Below are positions 29,721-38,068 of a DNA stretch of 64,000 nt, one piece after another; the stretch's first letter is position 1; each line of letters opens with the position of its first letter. The notes beneath the pieces are model-generated. The model had not been told where the DNA came from and did not search any database. It saw nothing but the letters and a program-made list of their open reading frames with translations. The position numbers were made by a program, and so were the translations under genes. The DNA comes from Phycisphaerae bacterium (GTDB taxonomy: Bacteria > Planctomycetota > Phycisphaerae > UBA1845 > Fen-1342), in NCBI GenBank assembly GCA_028277645.1, contig JANQFV010000041.1, positions 1-64,000 of the forward strand. The letters run 5' to 3'.

Positions 29721-30719
29721 CTACTTGTCACGGAAGCCGCGTTCCGGCGCCTTTCCGCCCAATGCGCGAGCGATGGTCGTTGCGTTGTGATCCAGCATGC
29801 CGATGTACGTGCCCTCGTACGTGCCCGAGGCACCCATCGCGTCGGAGAATAAGCTGCCGCCGATCTTCACCGTCGCTCCCCGTGCGGCGGCGCCCTCGAT
29901 CAACGCCTTCACGTTGCGGTCGGCAACACTCGTCTCGACAAACACCGCCGGCAATCCCGTCTCAACGAGCAGTCCGACGAGCCGGTTGATGTCTTCCAGG
30001 CCCGCTTCGGACTCTGTCGAGAGACCCTGAATACCGACGACGCGCAGCCCATACGCCCGGCCGAAGTAATTGAACGCATCGTGCGCTGTGACCAGCACGC
30101 GATGTTCTCCCGGGATCGAGGCGATCACGCCCTTCACATACGCATCGAGTGATTCGAGTTCCGCCGAGTAGTTGTCCGCGTTCACGCGGTACTCCTCCGC
30201 GTGCGGCGGATCGTATTCGCCCAATGCTTCAGCAACCACCCTGACCGCTTGAATCCAAGCCGTCACATCCATCCATACGTGCGGGTCGTGGTGGCCTTCA
30301 TCGCCCTCCGGCGAGAGCAGGTATTTGGGATCGATGCGTTCTGTGACGGCGTAGATCGGCTTGCCCGACCGGCCGAGCTTGATCAACGCGTCGGTCATCT
30401 TTCCTTCGAGCAGCAGCCCGCAGTAGAAGACCACGTCCGCCGCCTGGAGTTGGGCGATGTCGTTGCGCGTCGGCTTGTACAGGTGCGGGTCGACGCCGGT
30501 GCCGATGATCCCGGACACTTCGGCCCGTTCTCCGGCGACGCGCTCCACGATGTCGGTGACCATTCCGACTGTCGTGACGACCGTGTACGGTGTGGATCGC
30601 GTCGAGCCGCTGGCCTGCCCGTCCTTGTTCGGCGTCTCCGAGCATCCGGTCAACGCGATACCACAAGCCGCGACGACAACCAAGAGCATACTCGAACGAA
30701 ACGCAGGTGATTGCAGCAT
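29721..30719 (-). CDS. Metal-binding lipoprotein (ZnuA/TroA/MntC family)
   Basis: The protein has 332 residues with a lipoprotein signal (GIALTGC). The cluster A-I binding fold shows its four metal ligands in order: His in DPHLYKPTRND, His in HDPHVWMDV, Glu in FVETSVADRN and Asp in YIGMLDHNA. The His-His-Glu-Asp set with only a short His patch (GDEGHHDPH) suits manganese (MntC/TroA-like) better than a His-loop zinc receptor, but the metal is inferred. This is the first gene of the operon; GGGAGG lies six bases before the ATG, and a promoter with a palindromic operator is directly upstream. Confidence 0.92.
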   Translation of the reverse strand: MLQSPAFRSSMLLVVVAACGIALTGCSETPNKDGQASGSTRSTPYTVVTTVGMVTDIVERVAGERAEVSGIIGTGVDPHLYKPTRNDIAQLQAADVVFYCGLLLEGKMTDALIKLGRSGKPIYAVTERIDPKYLLSPEGDEGHHDPHVWMDVTAWIQAVRVVAEALGEYDPPHAEEYRVNADNYSAELESLDAYVKGVIASIPGEHRVLVTAHDAFNYFGRAYGLRVVGIQGLSTESEAGLEDINRLVGLLVETGLPAVFVETSVADRNVKALIEGAAARGATVKIGGSLFSDAMGASGTYEGTYIGMLDHNATTIARALGGKAPERGFRDK

Positions 30720-30760
30720 TCTGGACCTCCCAAGTCCGTTGCTAACCCGTGTATCGGCCC

Positions 30761-30791
30761 AAAATGTAGCCTTGGCTACATTTTACTGCAA
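30761..30791 (-). promoter_or_regulatory. Promoter overlapping a 24-bp palindromic operator (metal uptake operon)
   Basis: The arms AAAATGTAGCC (30761-30771) and GGCTACATTTT (30774-30784) are perfect reverse complements around TT. On the minus strand TTGCAG (30786-30791), a 17-base spacer and TACATT (30763-30768) form a sigma-70 promoter, so the palindrome fills the spacer and the -10. Binding there should block RNA polymerase. The size and TGTAGCC/GGCTACA core suit a DtxR/MntR- or Fur-class metalloregulator. Confidence 0.75.
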
Positions 30792-30827
30792 AATGATAGA
30801 CAGCACCGCCTTCTCCGTCAACGTGGG

Positions 30828-31226
30828 CTATGTACCGGCAGTGGCGCCTGGTCCGCCGGCCGCCCCGGATCGACGAGCGTCGATAAAGGACTTGATTGCG
30901 AGCACGACGAAGATCGTACAGAAGATCGCCATCAGGGATTGGGCAACCACGGCGGCCGGGCGGTCCAGTTCATCGCCTCGGAACCACGCCGGCAGCTTGG
31001 GCAGCGCCCGCGCGGTGCCGACGATACCCAACAATGCGATTGCCGCGGCGGCGTGTATCGTGTGCTTGCGCAACGCGGGGCGTAGTCCGAGCACGCCCAG
31101 GGCTATCAGGGGTATGCCGAACGCCGCAGGAATCAGGGCTGTCTTGCTCACCATCTCGGTCGCGACGTAACCACCCACACCGAGAAGTGTGAGGATACCC
31201 CCCAACGCAATCGCCAATATGGCCAT
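30828..31226 (-). CDS. Small membrane protein, unknown function
   Basis: The protein has 132 residues from the ATG at 31224-31226, with GGGAG a few bases upstream. Four hydrophobic helices are visible: AILAIALGGILTLLGVGGYV, TALIPAAFGIPLIALGVLGL, the HAAAAIALLGIVGTA helix and VVAQSLMAIFCTIFVVLAI. The C terminus is Gly/Ala-rich. No catalytic motif is present and the family is not recognised. It lies upstream of the metal uptake operon in the same direction, but the operator/promoter between them suggests separate transcription. Confidence 0.7.
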   Translation of the reverse strand: MAILAIALGGILTLLGVGGYVATEMVSKTALIPAAFGIPLIALGVLGLRPALRKHTIHAAAAIALLGIVGTARALPKLPAWFRGDELDRPAAVVAQSLMAIFCTIFVVLAIKSFIDARRSGAAGGPGATAGT

Positions 31227-31280
31227 CGTTTCTGCTCCCTGGCAGGTGATCAGTTGCTTCGTAGCGGTCTGAATAGCGCC

Positions 31281-31303
31281 GCGCCCGCTTCCAGAGCGGG
31301 CGC
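31281..31303. terminator. Hairpin downstream of the TPP II-like gene
   Basis: GCGCCCGCT (31281-31289) and AGCGGGCGC (31295-31303) form a perfect nine-base-pair stem with a five-base loop. It lies between the peptidase stop and the next minus-strand gene; no T-run. Confidence 0.4.
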
Positions 31304-31361
31304 TGGCCCGAACGTCGCAGTGATGATAGCGCGACAGGAAGGATATGGCTGAAATATCGCG

Positions 31362-31455
31362 CGTCATTCCGACGAGCCTAGCGGAGAGGAATCTGCCCAC
31401 GCATCGACGCTGCCGCCGAGTCGCGAGCAGATCCCGCACTCCGTTCGGGATGACG
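31362..31455. repeat. REP-like palindromic element, copy 1
   Basis: The element starts GTCATTCCGA (31362) with GGAGAGGAATCTG, and ends with CAGATCCCG and TTCGGGATGAC (to 31454). The two ends are imperfect reverse complements. It resembles the widespread 'GTCATTCCGAG...GAGGAATCT' repeat, and a second copy is at 62302-62394. Confidence 0.7.
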
Positions 31456-31463
31456 AACTGCTG

Positions 31464-34313
31464 CTAACCGTCAATCTCGATCGGCACGCGCAGCACGACA
31501 TCGCCGCTGGCGCGCTCGGCGAAGCGGATGTAGCCGACCGGCGTCGTGCCCTTGGGCGCGTTATCGAGCTTCTTGCCCACTGAGAACTCGACAATCTGCG
31601 GCACGCCCGGATAGAACCGGATCGTCGACGAGCCGTCGTACTCGGGCGAGACGTCGACCGCGCTCTTGAGCATCTGGTCGATGTTCACCGTTATCGGCGT
31701 CTTACGCTCGCGGTCCGCGACCGCGAACCCGCCGATGAGCTCGATCGTGATCGACTTCTTGCCGCGCGTGCTGAACGAGGTCTCCAGCGTACGGCGATTG
31801 AATGCGGTCTTGTGCAGCACGTCGTCGCCCGCTTTCGCGATCACCGCGATGTCGGTCGTGGTCGCGTACGCCTCGGGCGTCATTTCCAGATGCAGCCGGA
31901 TGCGGTTGCAGCGATCGTCGACCTTAACGGAGTAGCTCAGCGTGTCGTCGAGGCCCTCGAACTCGTCCTCTTTGTACTGGCGGAAGCCCTCGATACGCCC
32001 GGTCGCGTTTGTCAGAACAGCCTTGCCGTAGACGTTCGTGACGACCAGTTTGCCGGACGGCTTGGTCTTGCTGCCTTCGGTAATGACGGTGGGGTCAGCG
32101 TGCAGACCATAGAACTGCACCTTGAGCTCGTAAGGCCAGCTCTGGTCGGGCCTGCGCGACGTGACCGGAATCTCCCACACGCCGGGCGTCAGCTCCTCGT
32201 CGAACACCCAGGAGAGCTCGTCGACGCCGTCCTCAGTATCGAGTGCTCCACCCTGGTAGAATTCGGCGCCCTCCGGATCGAACACGCCGTAGAACCGCGC
32301 TTCCGAGCGCTCGCCCTCCGGCGCCGACAACGTCAACCGCATCGCCGACGCGCCCGGCGGCACGGCAACGAAATACCGCTGCGGATGCCAGCCGTCCGTC
32401 TTGCCGGTGAACTCACGTGCGTAGTCGTCGGCCGCGTCAAACGTGTACGGCATGATGACGGTATTCAGCAGACGGAACTCCGGCAGGCCGTCAACGAACG
32501 CCTCAACCACGCCAACGTGAACGCCGGGTTCGGTGAGCTGATCGGCGTCGTACTCAACGTACACGCGCGCGTTTTGTTCGCTGCGCAGATAGACAGACTC
32601 CTGCGTCACCTGGCACCAGGGCGACTTCGACTTGAGCTCGTACTTCCGCGTGAATGACGTGCGCGCCGACGCGTCTGTCACCGGCGCGAACACCGGTTCG
32701 ATCGTAAACGTCTGGCGGTCCTCGCCACTGGGGAAGTACGTGCTGCGCCAGAACGCCGCCGGTGAACTACCGTGATACCCCGTGGGCGACGACGTCGAGA
32801 TGTCGTAGCCAATCACCGGATCGTCTTCCGCTCGTGCCAGGTACTGTTCGAGCTTCTTCGCAGCCTTGGCCGTGTTCGGCACACCCCAGCCGTAATCCAG
32901 CGGCGTCGCGTCGGCTAACGGCTCCGAGCCGGCCCACAGAGCGCGCTTCACGTCCCACGAACGCACCTTCACGTCGGCATCTTCCTGCATCGCATAGCTG
33001 ATCAGCACCGCACACAGACCCGCCGCGTACGGGCTGGCCATGCTCGTCCCGGCCCAGAAGTCGCGGCCGGTCACGTGCCGCGGCACCGTCGATGTCGACC
33101 AGCCCGGCGTCGCGATGTCGGGCTTGTCCAACTCGCCGCCACGTGAGCTGAACAATGTGACAGCCGGCGCGTCCATGTGATAACCGGCAACATCGCGACC
33201 GGTGTCGGCGGCCATCATCGCAGCGACACTGATCGCATCCGTCGATGCAGACGGGGTACCGATCGTTGACAGGCCAACGCCTTCGTTGCCGCCCGACGTG
33301 CAGAAGATCAGATACGGATTCTCGCGCAGGATCTCGCTGACGAACTCGTCGATGTCGGAGTTCCCCTCGATCTCGGACGATACGCCGTATGACAGATTGC
33401 AGACCACCGGCACGTTGTGCTCGCGGGAATAGCGGGCGGCGTAGCGCAGCGCCTTCTTCTTGCTCTCGGTCACACTGATGCCGCCGGCCGCCCCCTTACC
33501 GATCTTCAGGCTCATCAGCTTGGCACCGGGTGCGACGCCGTCGAAGCCTTCCTGGTTGTTGATGTTGTGGCCGGCCGCGATTCCCGCGACGTGTGTTCCG
33601 TGCGCACCTTCGTCGAAGTGGATCACGACCTTGCTTTGCCGCAGGAAGATGTTCACCGCGAATGTCATCGGAACGATCTGCGACTCGGGTTCGTCACGGT
33701 GCAGCGTAAACGTGTCGTACGCGAGCTTGTAGTTGCGCAGCGGCTTCTCGTCCGCGAAGCTGCGGTCCATGTCCGTGTCGACGTAGCACACTGCGAGGTC
33801 GTCGCGATCGCCCTTCAACGCTGTCACGAGCACGGGAAACTCATCGTCCTCGGCGCCGTTGGCGTTCATGTCCGGCAGATCGGACGCGGCGAAAGTCGCC
33901 TCGGCGAACACGCCGTACCACCATTCGCGCTCGTTGCCGGCCGGTGCCGCGTCCACATCCGGCGGCTCGATTTCGATCGCAACGCCATCCCCGTCGTACA
34001 GCAACAGCTTGCCCTTCTCGGCGTCGAACGGGATCCACTCCAGCTCGACGTCGCCGTCACCAGTGAAGTCCTGCACGTCGATCACCTTGACCTCGCCGTC
34101 GGGCGTGTGCGTCAGCCCCGGAATCGAGGGATCGACGCCGGTATCGAGCACGGCGATCACGACACCGCGCCCATCGCTGGCGGGATGCTTGGCGAGGAAT
34201 TCGTCGACACCGCAGGTGCCCAGCGACAACTGCGTCCAACTGTGCCGCTCACCACCGAAGCCCGCACAGCCCCAACACGTAACCATAACCAACAGCAAAG
34301 CGAATCTGCGCAT
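31464..34313 (-). CDS. Tripeptidyl-peptidase II-like subtilisin (S8) protease
   Basis: The protein has 949 residues from the ATG at 34311-34313, with a hydrophobic leader and early Cys residues (MVTCWGCAGFGG), so it is exported and possibly lipidated. The triad is Asp57 in VVIAVLDTGVD, His238 in EGAHGTHVAGI and Ser424 in GTSMASPYAAG; the oxyanion Asn is likely within CTSGGNEG. About 180 residues separate Asp and His, a long insertion typical of tripeptidyl-peptidase II and absent from ordinary subtilisins. The ~500-residue C-terminal part (FTIEPVF, TRKYELKSKSPWCQV) resembles the beta-rich TPP II spacer domains. It probably removes tripeptides from exported or surface peptides. Confidence 0.87.
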   Translation of the reverse strand: MRRFALLLVMVTCWGCAGFGGERHSWTQLSLGTCGVDEFLAKHPASDGRGVVIAVLDTGVDPSIPGLTHTPDGEVKVIDVQDFTGDGDVELEWIPFDAEKGKLLLYDGDGVAIEIEPPDVDAAPAGNEREWWYGVFAEATFAASDLPDMNANGAEDDEFPVLVTALKGDRDDLAVCYVDTDMDRSFADEKPLRNYKLAYDTFTLHRDEPESQIVPMTFAVNIFLRQSKVVIHFDEGAHGTHVAGIAAGHNINNQEGFDGVAPGAKLMSLKIGKGAAGGISVTESKKKALRYAARYSREHNVPVVCNLSYGVSSEIEGNSDIDEFVSEILRENPYLIFCTSGGNEGVGLSTIGTPSASTDAISVAAMMAADTGRDVAGYHMDAPAVTLFSSRGGELDKPDIATPGWSTSTVPRHVTGRDFWAGTSMASPYAAGLCAVLISYAMQEDADVKVRSWDVKRALWAGSEPLADATPLDYGWGVPNTAKAAKKLEQYLARAEDDPVIGYDISTSSPTGYHGSSPAAFWRSTYFPSGEDRQTFTIEPVFAPVTDASARTSFTRKYELKSKSPWCQVTQESVYLRSEQNARVYVEYDADQLTEPGVHVGVVEAFVDGLPEFRLLNTVIMPYTFDAADDYAREFTGKTDGWHPQRYFVAVPPGASAMRLTLSAPEGERSEARFYGVFDPEGAEFYQGGALDTEDGVDELSWVFDEELTPGVWEIPVTSRRPDQSWPYELKVQFYGLHADPTVITEGSKTKPSGKLVVTNVYGKAVLTNATGRIEGFRQYKEDEFEGLDDTLSYSVKVDDRCNRIRLHLEMTPEAYATTTDIAVIAKAGDDVLHKTAFNRRTLETSFSTRGKKSITIELIGGFAVADRERKTPITVNIDQMLKSAVDVSPEYDGSSTIRFYPGVPQIVEFSVGKKLDNAPKGTTPVGYIRFAERASGDVVLRVPIEIDG

Positions 34314-34483
34314 TTCTGAGACTCCTGACGTGCCTGCCGATCGAGTTAACCTGCGAATCCTTGCACTGTAGCAACTGTGCGCCGGTGCGCGAAGCGGAGG
34401 AGGCGGTCCGTTGGTCAAAGGCAACCACGGCCATAGTTGAGAAAGTTCGCCAAGCGGCTTGTCGACGGGCGTCCTGCGTTTGT

Positions 34484-34489
34484 TATACT
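34484..34489 (+). promoter_or_regulatory. Possible -10 of the RRM gene
   Basis: TATACT at 34484-34489 with TTGTCG at 34459-34464 (19-base spacer, longer than ideal). Use would give a 5' leader of about 170 bases before the GTG at 34668. Confidence 0.4.
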
Positions 34490-34667
34490 GCGCTGCTGGT
34501 AGGTCGGTATGTTGAAGCAGATGCGATCTCGGCGTGCTGGTATTGCAGGTCCGTGACGTCTGACCTCGATTCACCTTCCCACCAGCATCGGCCGCTGTTC
34601 GGCCACTTTCTCAGCAGCCCGGAAAGCGTGCGAATGGGCTGCGTGTCTGCTACAGGAGTCCACGAAG

Positions 34668-34961
34668 GTGGGTACCAAGATCTACGTGGGAAATCTCGAC
34701 TACGGTATGAGCAGTGCGGACCTCGAACAGCTTCTTTCGGAGCACGGCGAAGTGCGCAGCGCCCAGGTGGTCTCAGATCGCGAGACGGGGCGCAGCCGCG
34801 GCTTCGGATTCGTCGAGATGAGCAGCGAGGAAGAGGCCCAGTCGGCCATCAACGCCCTCAACGGTGCGGAGCACAACGGACGCACCCTGACCGTCAACGA
34901 AGCCAAGCCGCGCACCGGTGGCGGCGGCGGCGGCGGTCGCCGACCGCGCCGCGACTACTAG
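34668..34961 (+). CDS. RNA-binding protein with one RRM domain
   Basis: The protein has 97 residues from a GTG at 34668, with AGGAG nine bases upstream. RNP2 (KIYVGNLDYG) and RNP1 (SRGFGFVEM) are intact. The RRM fold ends at TLTVNEAKP and is followed by a Gly-rich, Arg-containing tail (TGGGGGGGRRPRRDY), like the short glycine-rich RNA-binding proteins of cyanobacteria and plants. Such proteins often respond to cold and bind single-stranded RNA. The long leader upstream would allow post-transcriptional control, as for cold-shock genes (inference). Confidence 0.93.
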   Translation: MGTKIYVGNLDYGMSSADLEQLLSEHGEVRSAQVVSDRETGRSRGFGFVEMSSEEEAQSAINALNGAEHNGRTLTVNEAKPRTGGGGGGGRRPRRDY

Positions 34962-35076
34962 TCGCGCCCCGCATCGACAACCAGGTCTACCAAACCACGA
35001 CTCGAGCGACTGACGCTGAGGGTGTCGGTTTCGTTTCGCGCATTGCGCCTGACGGCGTGCTCGGCGTCCCGCCCAT

Positions 35077-35130
35077 AAGCCGAACCGCCTGCCCATCGCT
35101 CGATGCGGCGGGCAGGCGGCCTCGGCTTTC
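35077..35130. terminator. Bidirectional terminator hairpin
   Basis: AAGCCGA-a-CCGCCTGCCC (35077-35094) pairs with GGGCAGGCGG-cc-TCGGCTT (35110-35128) and is followed by TCGT. It sits between the convergent RRM and prepilin-like genes. Confidence 0.65.
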
Positions 35131-35150
35131 GTCGCTATTAAGAACGCAGG

Positions 35151-36044
35151 CTAGTGGTTCTTGGGATCGCAGTTCTTCCCGGGCTCGGTGTAGTAGATCG
35201 GCGGTCGCTGCATACCGAATTTGTACACCCAGTTCGGATTGATCGTGTTCCACCCCACGCCACAGTAGTCGCGCGTGTCGATCAGCTTGTACTCAGCGTG
35301 CCCGTCGAGGAAGCCCACGCTGTGCTTGTTGAGCTTGCGGTGGTTGCCGATCTTCTGAATCTTGTCATACAGGGCAAAGTCCATTGGGTCTTCCCAATAG
35401 AACGTAAATGTGGACACCATACCGCCGATGGTGTCCTTCACGATCGCGCGGCAGTTATCTAACCAACCCTGCCCCTGGTTGGCCCACACGTCGATGTTCG
35501 TGTCCTGCAACGACTGGAGATTGAAGTGGTAGCTCGTGCCGATGTCGTCGTACGAGCTGATCTGGAGCGCCTCATCACCGGGCAACTGATTGAACAGACG
35601 CTGGTGCGACGCGCGGTCCGAGGGACAATGCACGCCCGGAATCTCCGTTCGCTTCAGGACCGTGTTACCATCCATCAGGTCGGGCTCAAACTCGCCGCCC
35701 ATGATGTACTCGTTGATGGGACGCGTATGGACCGGCAGGACCCATCCCTCACCGAATGTCTTCCAGTCTTCGTGGGACGTCTTGCCGCCGTAGGTCCACG
35801 AACACGTGCTGAGACCTCCGCCCAGGCTGCTCACGAACAACGGGAACGTGTCGTTGTAGTCCTCGAAGTACATAAACGTGGAGAGCATCAATTGGCGGAA
35901 ATTCGACAAGCATTTGGCGACATTCGCCTGTTCCTTCGCATCCCGCAGCGATGGCAGCAGAATCGAAATCAGCAGCGCGATGATTGCTACTACCACCAGC
36001 AGTTCAATCAGCGTAAATCCCCGCCGGTTACGTAATCGTCTCAT
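35151..36044 (-). CDS. Prepilin-type N-terminal cleavage/methylation protein (tandem copy B)
   Basis: The protein has 297 residues from the ATG at 36042-36044, preceded by GGGAG. It has the prepilin signal GFTLIELLVVVAIIALL, then PSLRDAKEQANVAKCLSN. The globular domain has CSWTYGGKTS, CPSDRASHQR, SSYDDIGTSYHFNLQ and NKHSVGFLDGHAEY (the His...Asp-Gly motif of planctomycete pseudopilin-like proteins), and ends PGKNCDPKNH. It is a close paralogue of the next gene upstream. True type II secretion assembly genes are not in the window, so the role is open. Confidence 0.88.
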   Translation of the reverse strand: MRRLRNRRGFTLIELLVVVAIIALLISILLPSLRDAKEQANVAKCLSNFRQLMLSTFMYFEDYNDTFPLFVSSLGGGLSTCSWTYGGKTSHEDWKTFGEGWVLPVHTRPINEYIMGGEFEPDLMDGNTVLKRTEIPGVHCPSDRASHQRLFNQLPGDEALQISSYDDIGTSYHFNLQSLQDTNIDVWANQGQGWLDNCRAIVKDTIGGMVSTFTFYWEDPMDFALYDKIQKIGNHRKLNKHSVGFLDGHAEYKLIDTRDYCGVGWNTINPNWVYKFGMQRPPIYYTEPGKNCDPKNH

Positions 36045-36158
36045 GGCCTCACTCCCTAAATCAGTCGTTGTGGTGTTCGCGAGCCCGTGCGCAGGTCCGT
36101 TCAACGGCGAAGCCGCCTGAACGACGTATCCAACATCGCATAGGCGGCCTCGACGCGC

Positions 36159-36176
36159 GGCGCTACCGGCAGCGCC
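36159..36176 (-). other. Hairpin between the tandem prepilin-like genes
   Basis: GGCGCT (36159-36164) pairs with AGCGCC (36171-36176) directly after the stop of the upstream copy. It could reduce read-through into copy B. Confidence 0.4.
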
Positions 36177-36178
36177 GG

Positions 36179-37069
36179 CTAGTGGTTCTTGGGATCACAG
36201 TTCTTTCCGGGCAGATCGTAATAGATCGGCGGTCGTTGCATGCCGAATTTGTACACCCAGTTCGGGTTGATCGACTGCCAACCGACGCCGCAATGGTCGC
36301 GCGTGTCCATCAGCTTGTAATCCGCGTGGCCATCGAGAAAACCGACCGTGTGCTTCGACAGTTTGCGGTGGTTACCGAGGCGCTCGACTTCGTTATCCAA
36401 TGCGTAGTCCATCGGATCTTCATGGTAGAACGTCAACGTGGCCACCATACCGCCCATCGTGTCTTTGACGAGCGCCCGGACCAGCGTGGTCCAGCCCGCT
36501 CCGTTGTTCTGCCATTCGTCGATGTTCGTGTCCGAGATCGCGTGCATGTTGAAGTGATAGCTCGTCCCGATGTCGTCGTACGAGCTGATCTGAACGGCTT
36601 CGGTAGCGCTATCCCAGAACCGCTGGTGCGACGTCCTGTCGCCCGGGCACTCCAGGGTCGGCACCTCGGTCCGTTTCACAAGCTGTCCGCCCTCGTAGAG
36701 ATCCGGCTCCATATCACCACCCATGACGTATTCGTTCAGCGGACGATGCTGCGAAGGGATGTAGAACAAGTCGCCGTAGTCCGGGTGGCTCTTCCAGTAT
36801 TCATCACTCGTCTTGCCTCCATACGACCAAGTGCAAACGCCGCCGCCGCCACCCACGGTGTAGAACGGAAACGCGTCGTTGTAGTCCTGGAAGTAGAGGA
36901 TGGTCGACGTCATGAGATTGCGGAGGCCGGAGAGGCACTTGGCGATTTTGGCCTGCTCCTTTGCATCACGCAGTGATGGCAGCAGAATCGAAATCAGCAG
37001 TGCGATGATCGCCACGACCACCAGCAGTTCGATCAGCGTAAAGCCTTTCTTCGCTCTCAGATCTCTCAT
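36179..37069 (-). CDS. Prepilin-type N-terminal cleavage/methylation protein (tandem copy A)
   Basis: The protein has 296 residues: signal KKGFTLIELLVVVAIIALL, then PSLRDAKEQAKIAKCLSG and domain blocks CTWSYGGKTSDEYWKSHPD, ECPGDRTSHQRFWDS and KHTVGFLDGHADYKL. It ends in WVYKFGMQRPPIYYDLPGKN followed by CDPKNH, almost as in copy B. The pair arose by tandem duplication. The low divergence of the C termini against variable middles suggests that the C terminus is the conserved functional face. A hairpin lies in its 5' untranslated region. Confidence 0.88.
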   Translation of the reverse strand: MRDLRAKKGFTLIELLVVVAIIALLISILLPSLRDAKEQAKIAKCLSGLRNLMTSTILYFQDYNDAFPFYTVGGGGGVCTWSYGGKTSDEYWKSHPDYGDLFYIPSQHRPLNEYVMGGDMEPDLYEGGQLVKRTEVPTLECPGDRTSHQRFWDSATEAVQISSYDDIGTSYHFNMHAISDTNIDEWQNNGAGWTTLVRALVKDTMGGMVATLTFYHEDPMDYALDNEVERLGNHRKLSKHTVGFLDGHADYKLMDTRDHCGVGWQSINPNWVYKFGMQRPPIYYDLPGKNCDPKNH

Positions 37070-37100
37070 TGCTCACTCCTGGTCAGTTTTCAGCACGAAT

Positions 37101-37129
37101 CATCGGCGGGCCTAGTTGCGCCGCCGATG
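37101..37129 (-). other. Hairpin upstream of prepilin-like copy A
   Basis: CATCGGCGG (37101-37109) and CCGCCGATG (37121-37129) form a perfect nine-base-pair stem about 30 bp before the start codon of copy A. It could be a leader structure. The rest of 37130-37263 shows nothing I can name. Confidence 0.45.
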
Positions 37130-37263
37130 CTTGCAGCTCGGCAACGATGTGAAATCGCGACACGGTCCCAGACAGGATCTGTAACCATCCATTGTCATAA
37201 GCGGATCGTGGCGGGTTTGCTCACGCTCGAATTCACCGCCGTCGCTGGCAAATCAAGCTGAGG

Positions 37264-37292
37264 TTCGCATCACAGTCGCCTAAACTTATGGT
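37264..37292 (+). promoter_or_regulatory. Possible promoter of the sigma factor gene
   Basis: TTCGCA (37264-37269), a 17-base spacer and TATGGT (37287-37292) resemble a moderate sigma-70 promoter about 95 bp before the start. Confidence 0.4.
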
Positions 37293-37385
37293 AGAGTGGA
37301 GCTTATGAATCTCGATTGCGTCAACACCTGCCCGTAGGTACGCTGGAGCATATGCCGCGAACAAACGATCACTGGCGCTAAGTGT

Positions 37386-38012
37386 ATGAATGAACCAGAG
37401 TTGCAATCTGACCTGACCGAGCGGGCCGTCGCCGGTGATGGCGAAGCCCTGGCCCGTCTGCTCGAGGCCACCGCCCCGCTGGTGCGCCAGTCACTGGAAG
37501 GCAAAATCCCGCCGCGCTGGCGCGCCGTGCTCACCGTCGATGACGTCATGCAGGAAACGTACATCGACGCATTCCTCGACATCGGTCGGTTCGAACCGCG
37601 CGGGGACGGGGCTTTTCGAGCGTGGCTGACGACGCTGGCCCGCCGGAATCTCCTGGACGCCATTCGGATGTTCGAGGCTGACAAGCGCGGTCGCGGACGA
37701 CGGCGCGTGACGCCCAAAACGGATCAACCGCTGACGGCACTGTACGACCAGATCCAGATGGTGACCACGACGCCGAGCCGTCTGGCCGCGCAGGCCGAAG
37801 CGGGCGACCGGCTGGAAAAGGCGGTCGCACAGCTCCCGGAAACTTATCGGACCGTCGTGCGCCTCTATGACCTCGAAGGCCAGCCGGTCGAGACCGTCGC
37901 CGCCACGCTCGACCGCAGCCCCGGCGCCGTATTCATGCTCCGGGCGCGAGCGCATCGCCAGATCGGCGAGATCCTCGGCCGGCCGTCACAGTTTCTGAGT
38001 GGCACCGGATAA
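37386..38012 (+). CDS. ECF-type RNA polymerase sigma factor
   Basis: The protein has 208 residues. Region 2 is seen in LTVDDVMQETYIDAFLDIGR and AFRAWLTTLARRNLLDAIR. A basic linker (DKRGRGRRRVTPK) follows, then region 4 in QLPETYRTVVRLYDLEGQPV and AATLDRSPGAVFMLRARAHR. There is no anti-sigma factor gene next to it; instead a Ser/Thr kinase follows after 56 bp. This matches the ECF-STK pairs reported from planctomycetes, where the kinase is thought to control the sigma factor. Confidence 0.9.
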   Translation: MNEPELQSDLTERAVAGDGEALARLLEATAPLVRQSLEGKIPPRWRAVLTVDDVMQETYIDAFLDIGRFEPRGDGAFRAWLTTLARRNLLDAIRMFEADKRGRGRRRVTPKTDQPLTALYDQIQMVTTTPSRLAAQAEAGDRLEKAVAQLPETYRTVVRLYDLEGQPVETVAATLDRSPGAVFMLRARAHRQIGEILGRPSQFLSGTG

Positions 38013-38068
38013 ACTTCAGAACACTCCAGGTTCCGCAACGTCGGCGGAGTCGTGCGGACGGATACACG

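Noticed and set aside
31227..31439. N-terminal extension of the small membrane protein.
   Set aside because: The extension covers hairpins and part of a repeat, while a proper Shine-Dalgarno and hydrophobic start lie at 31226.
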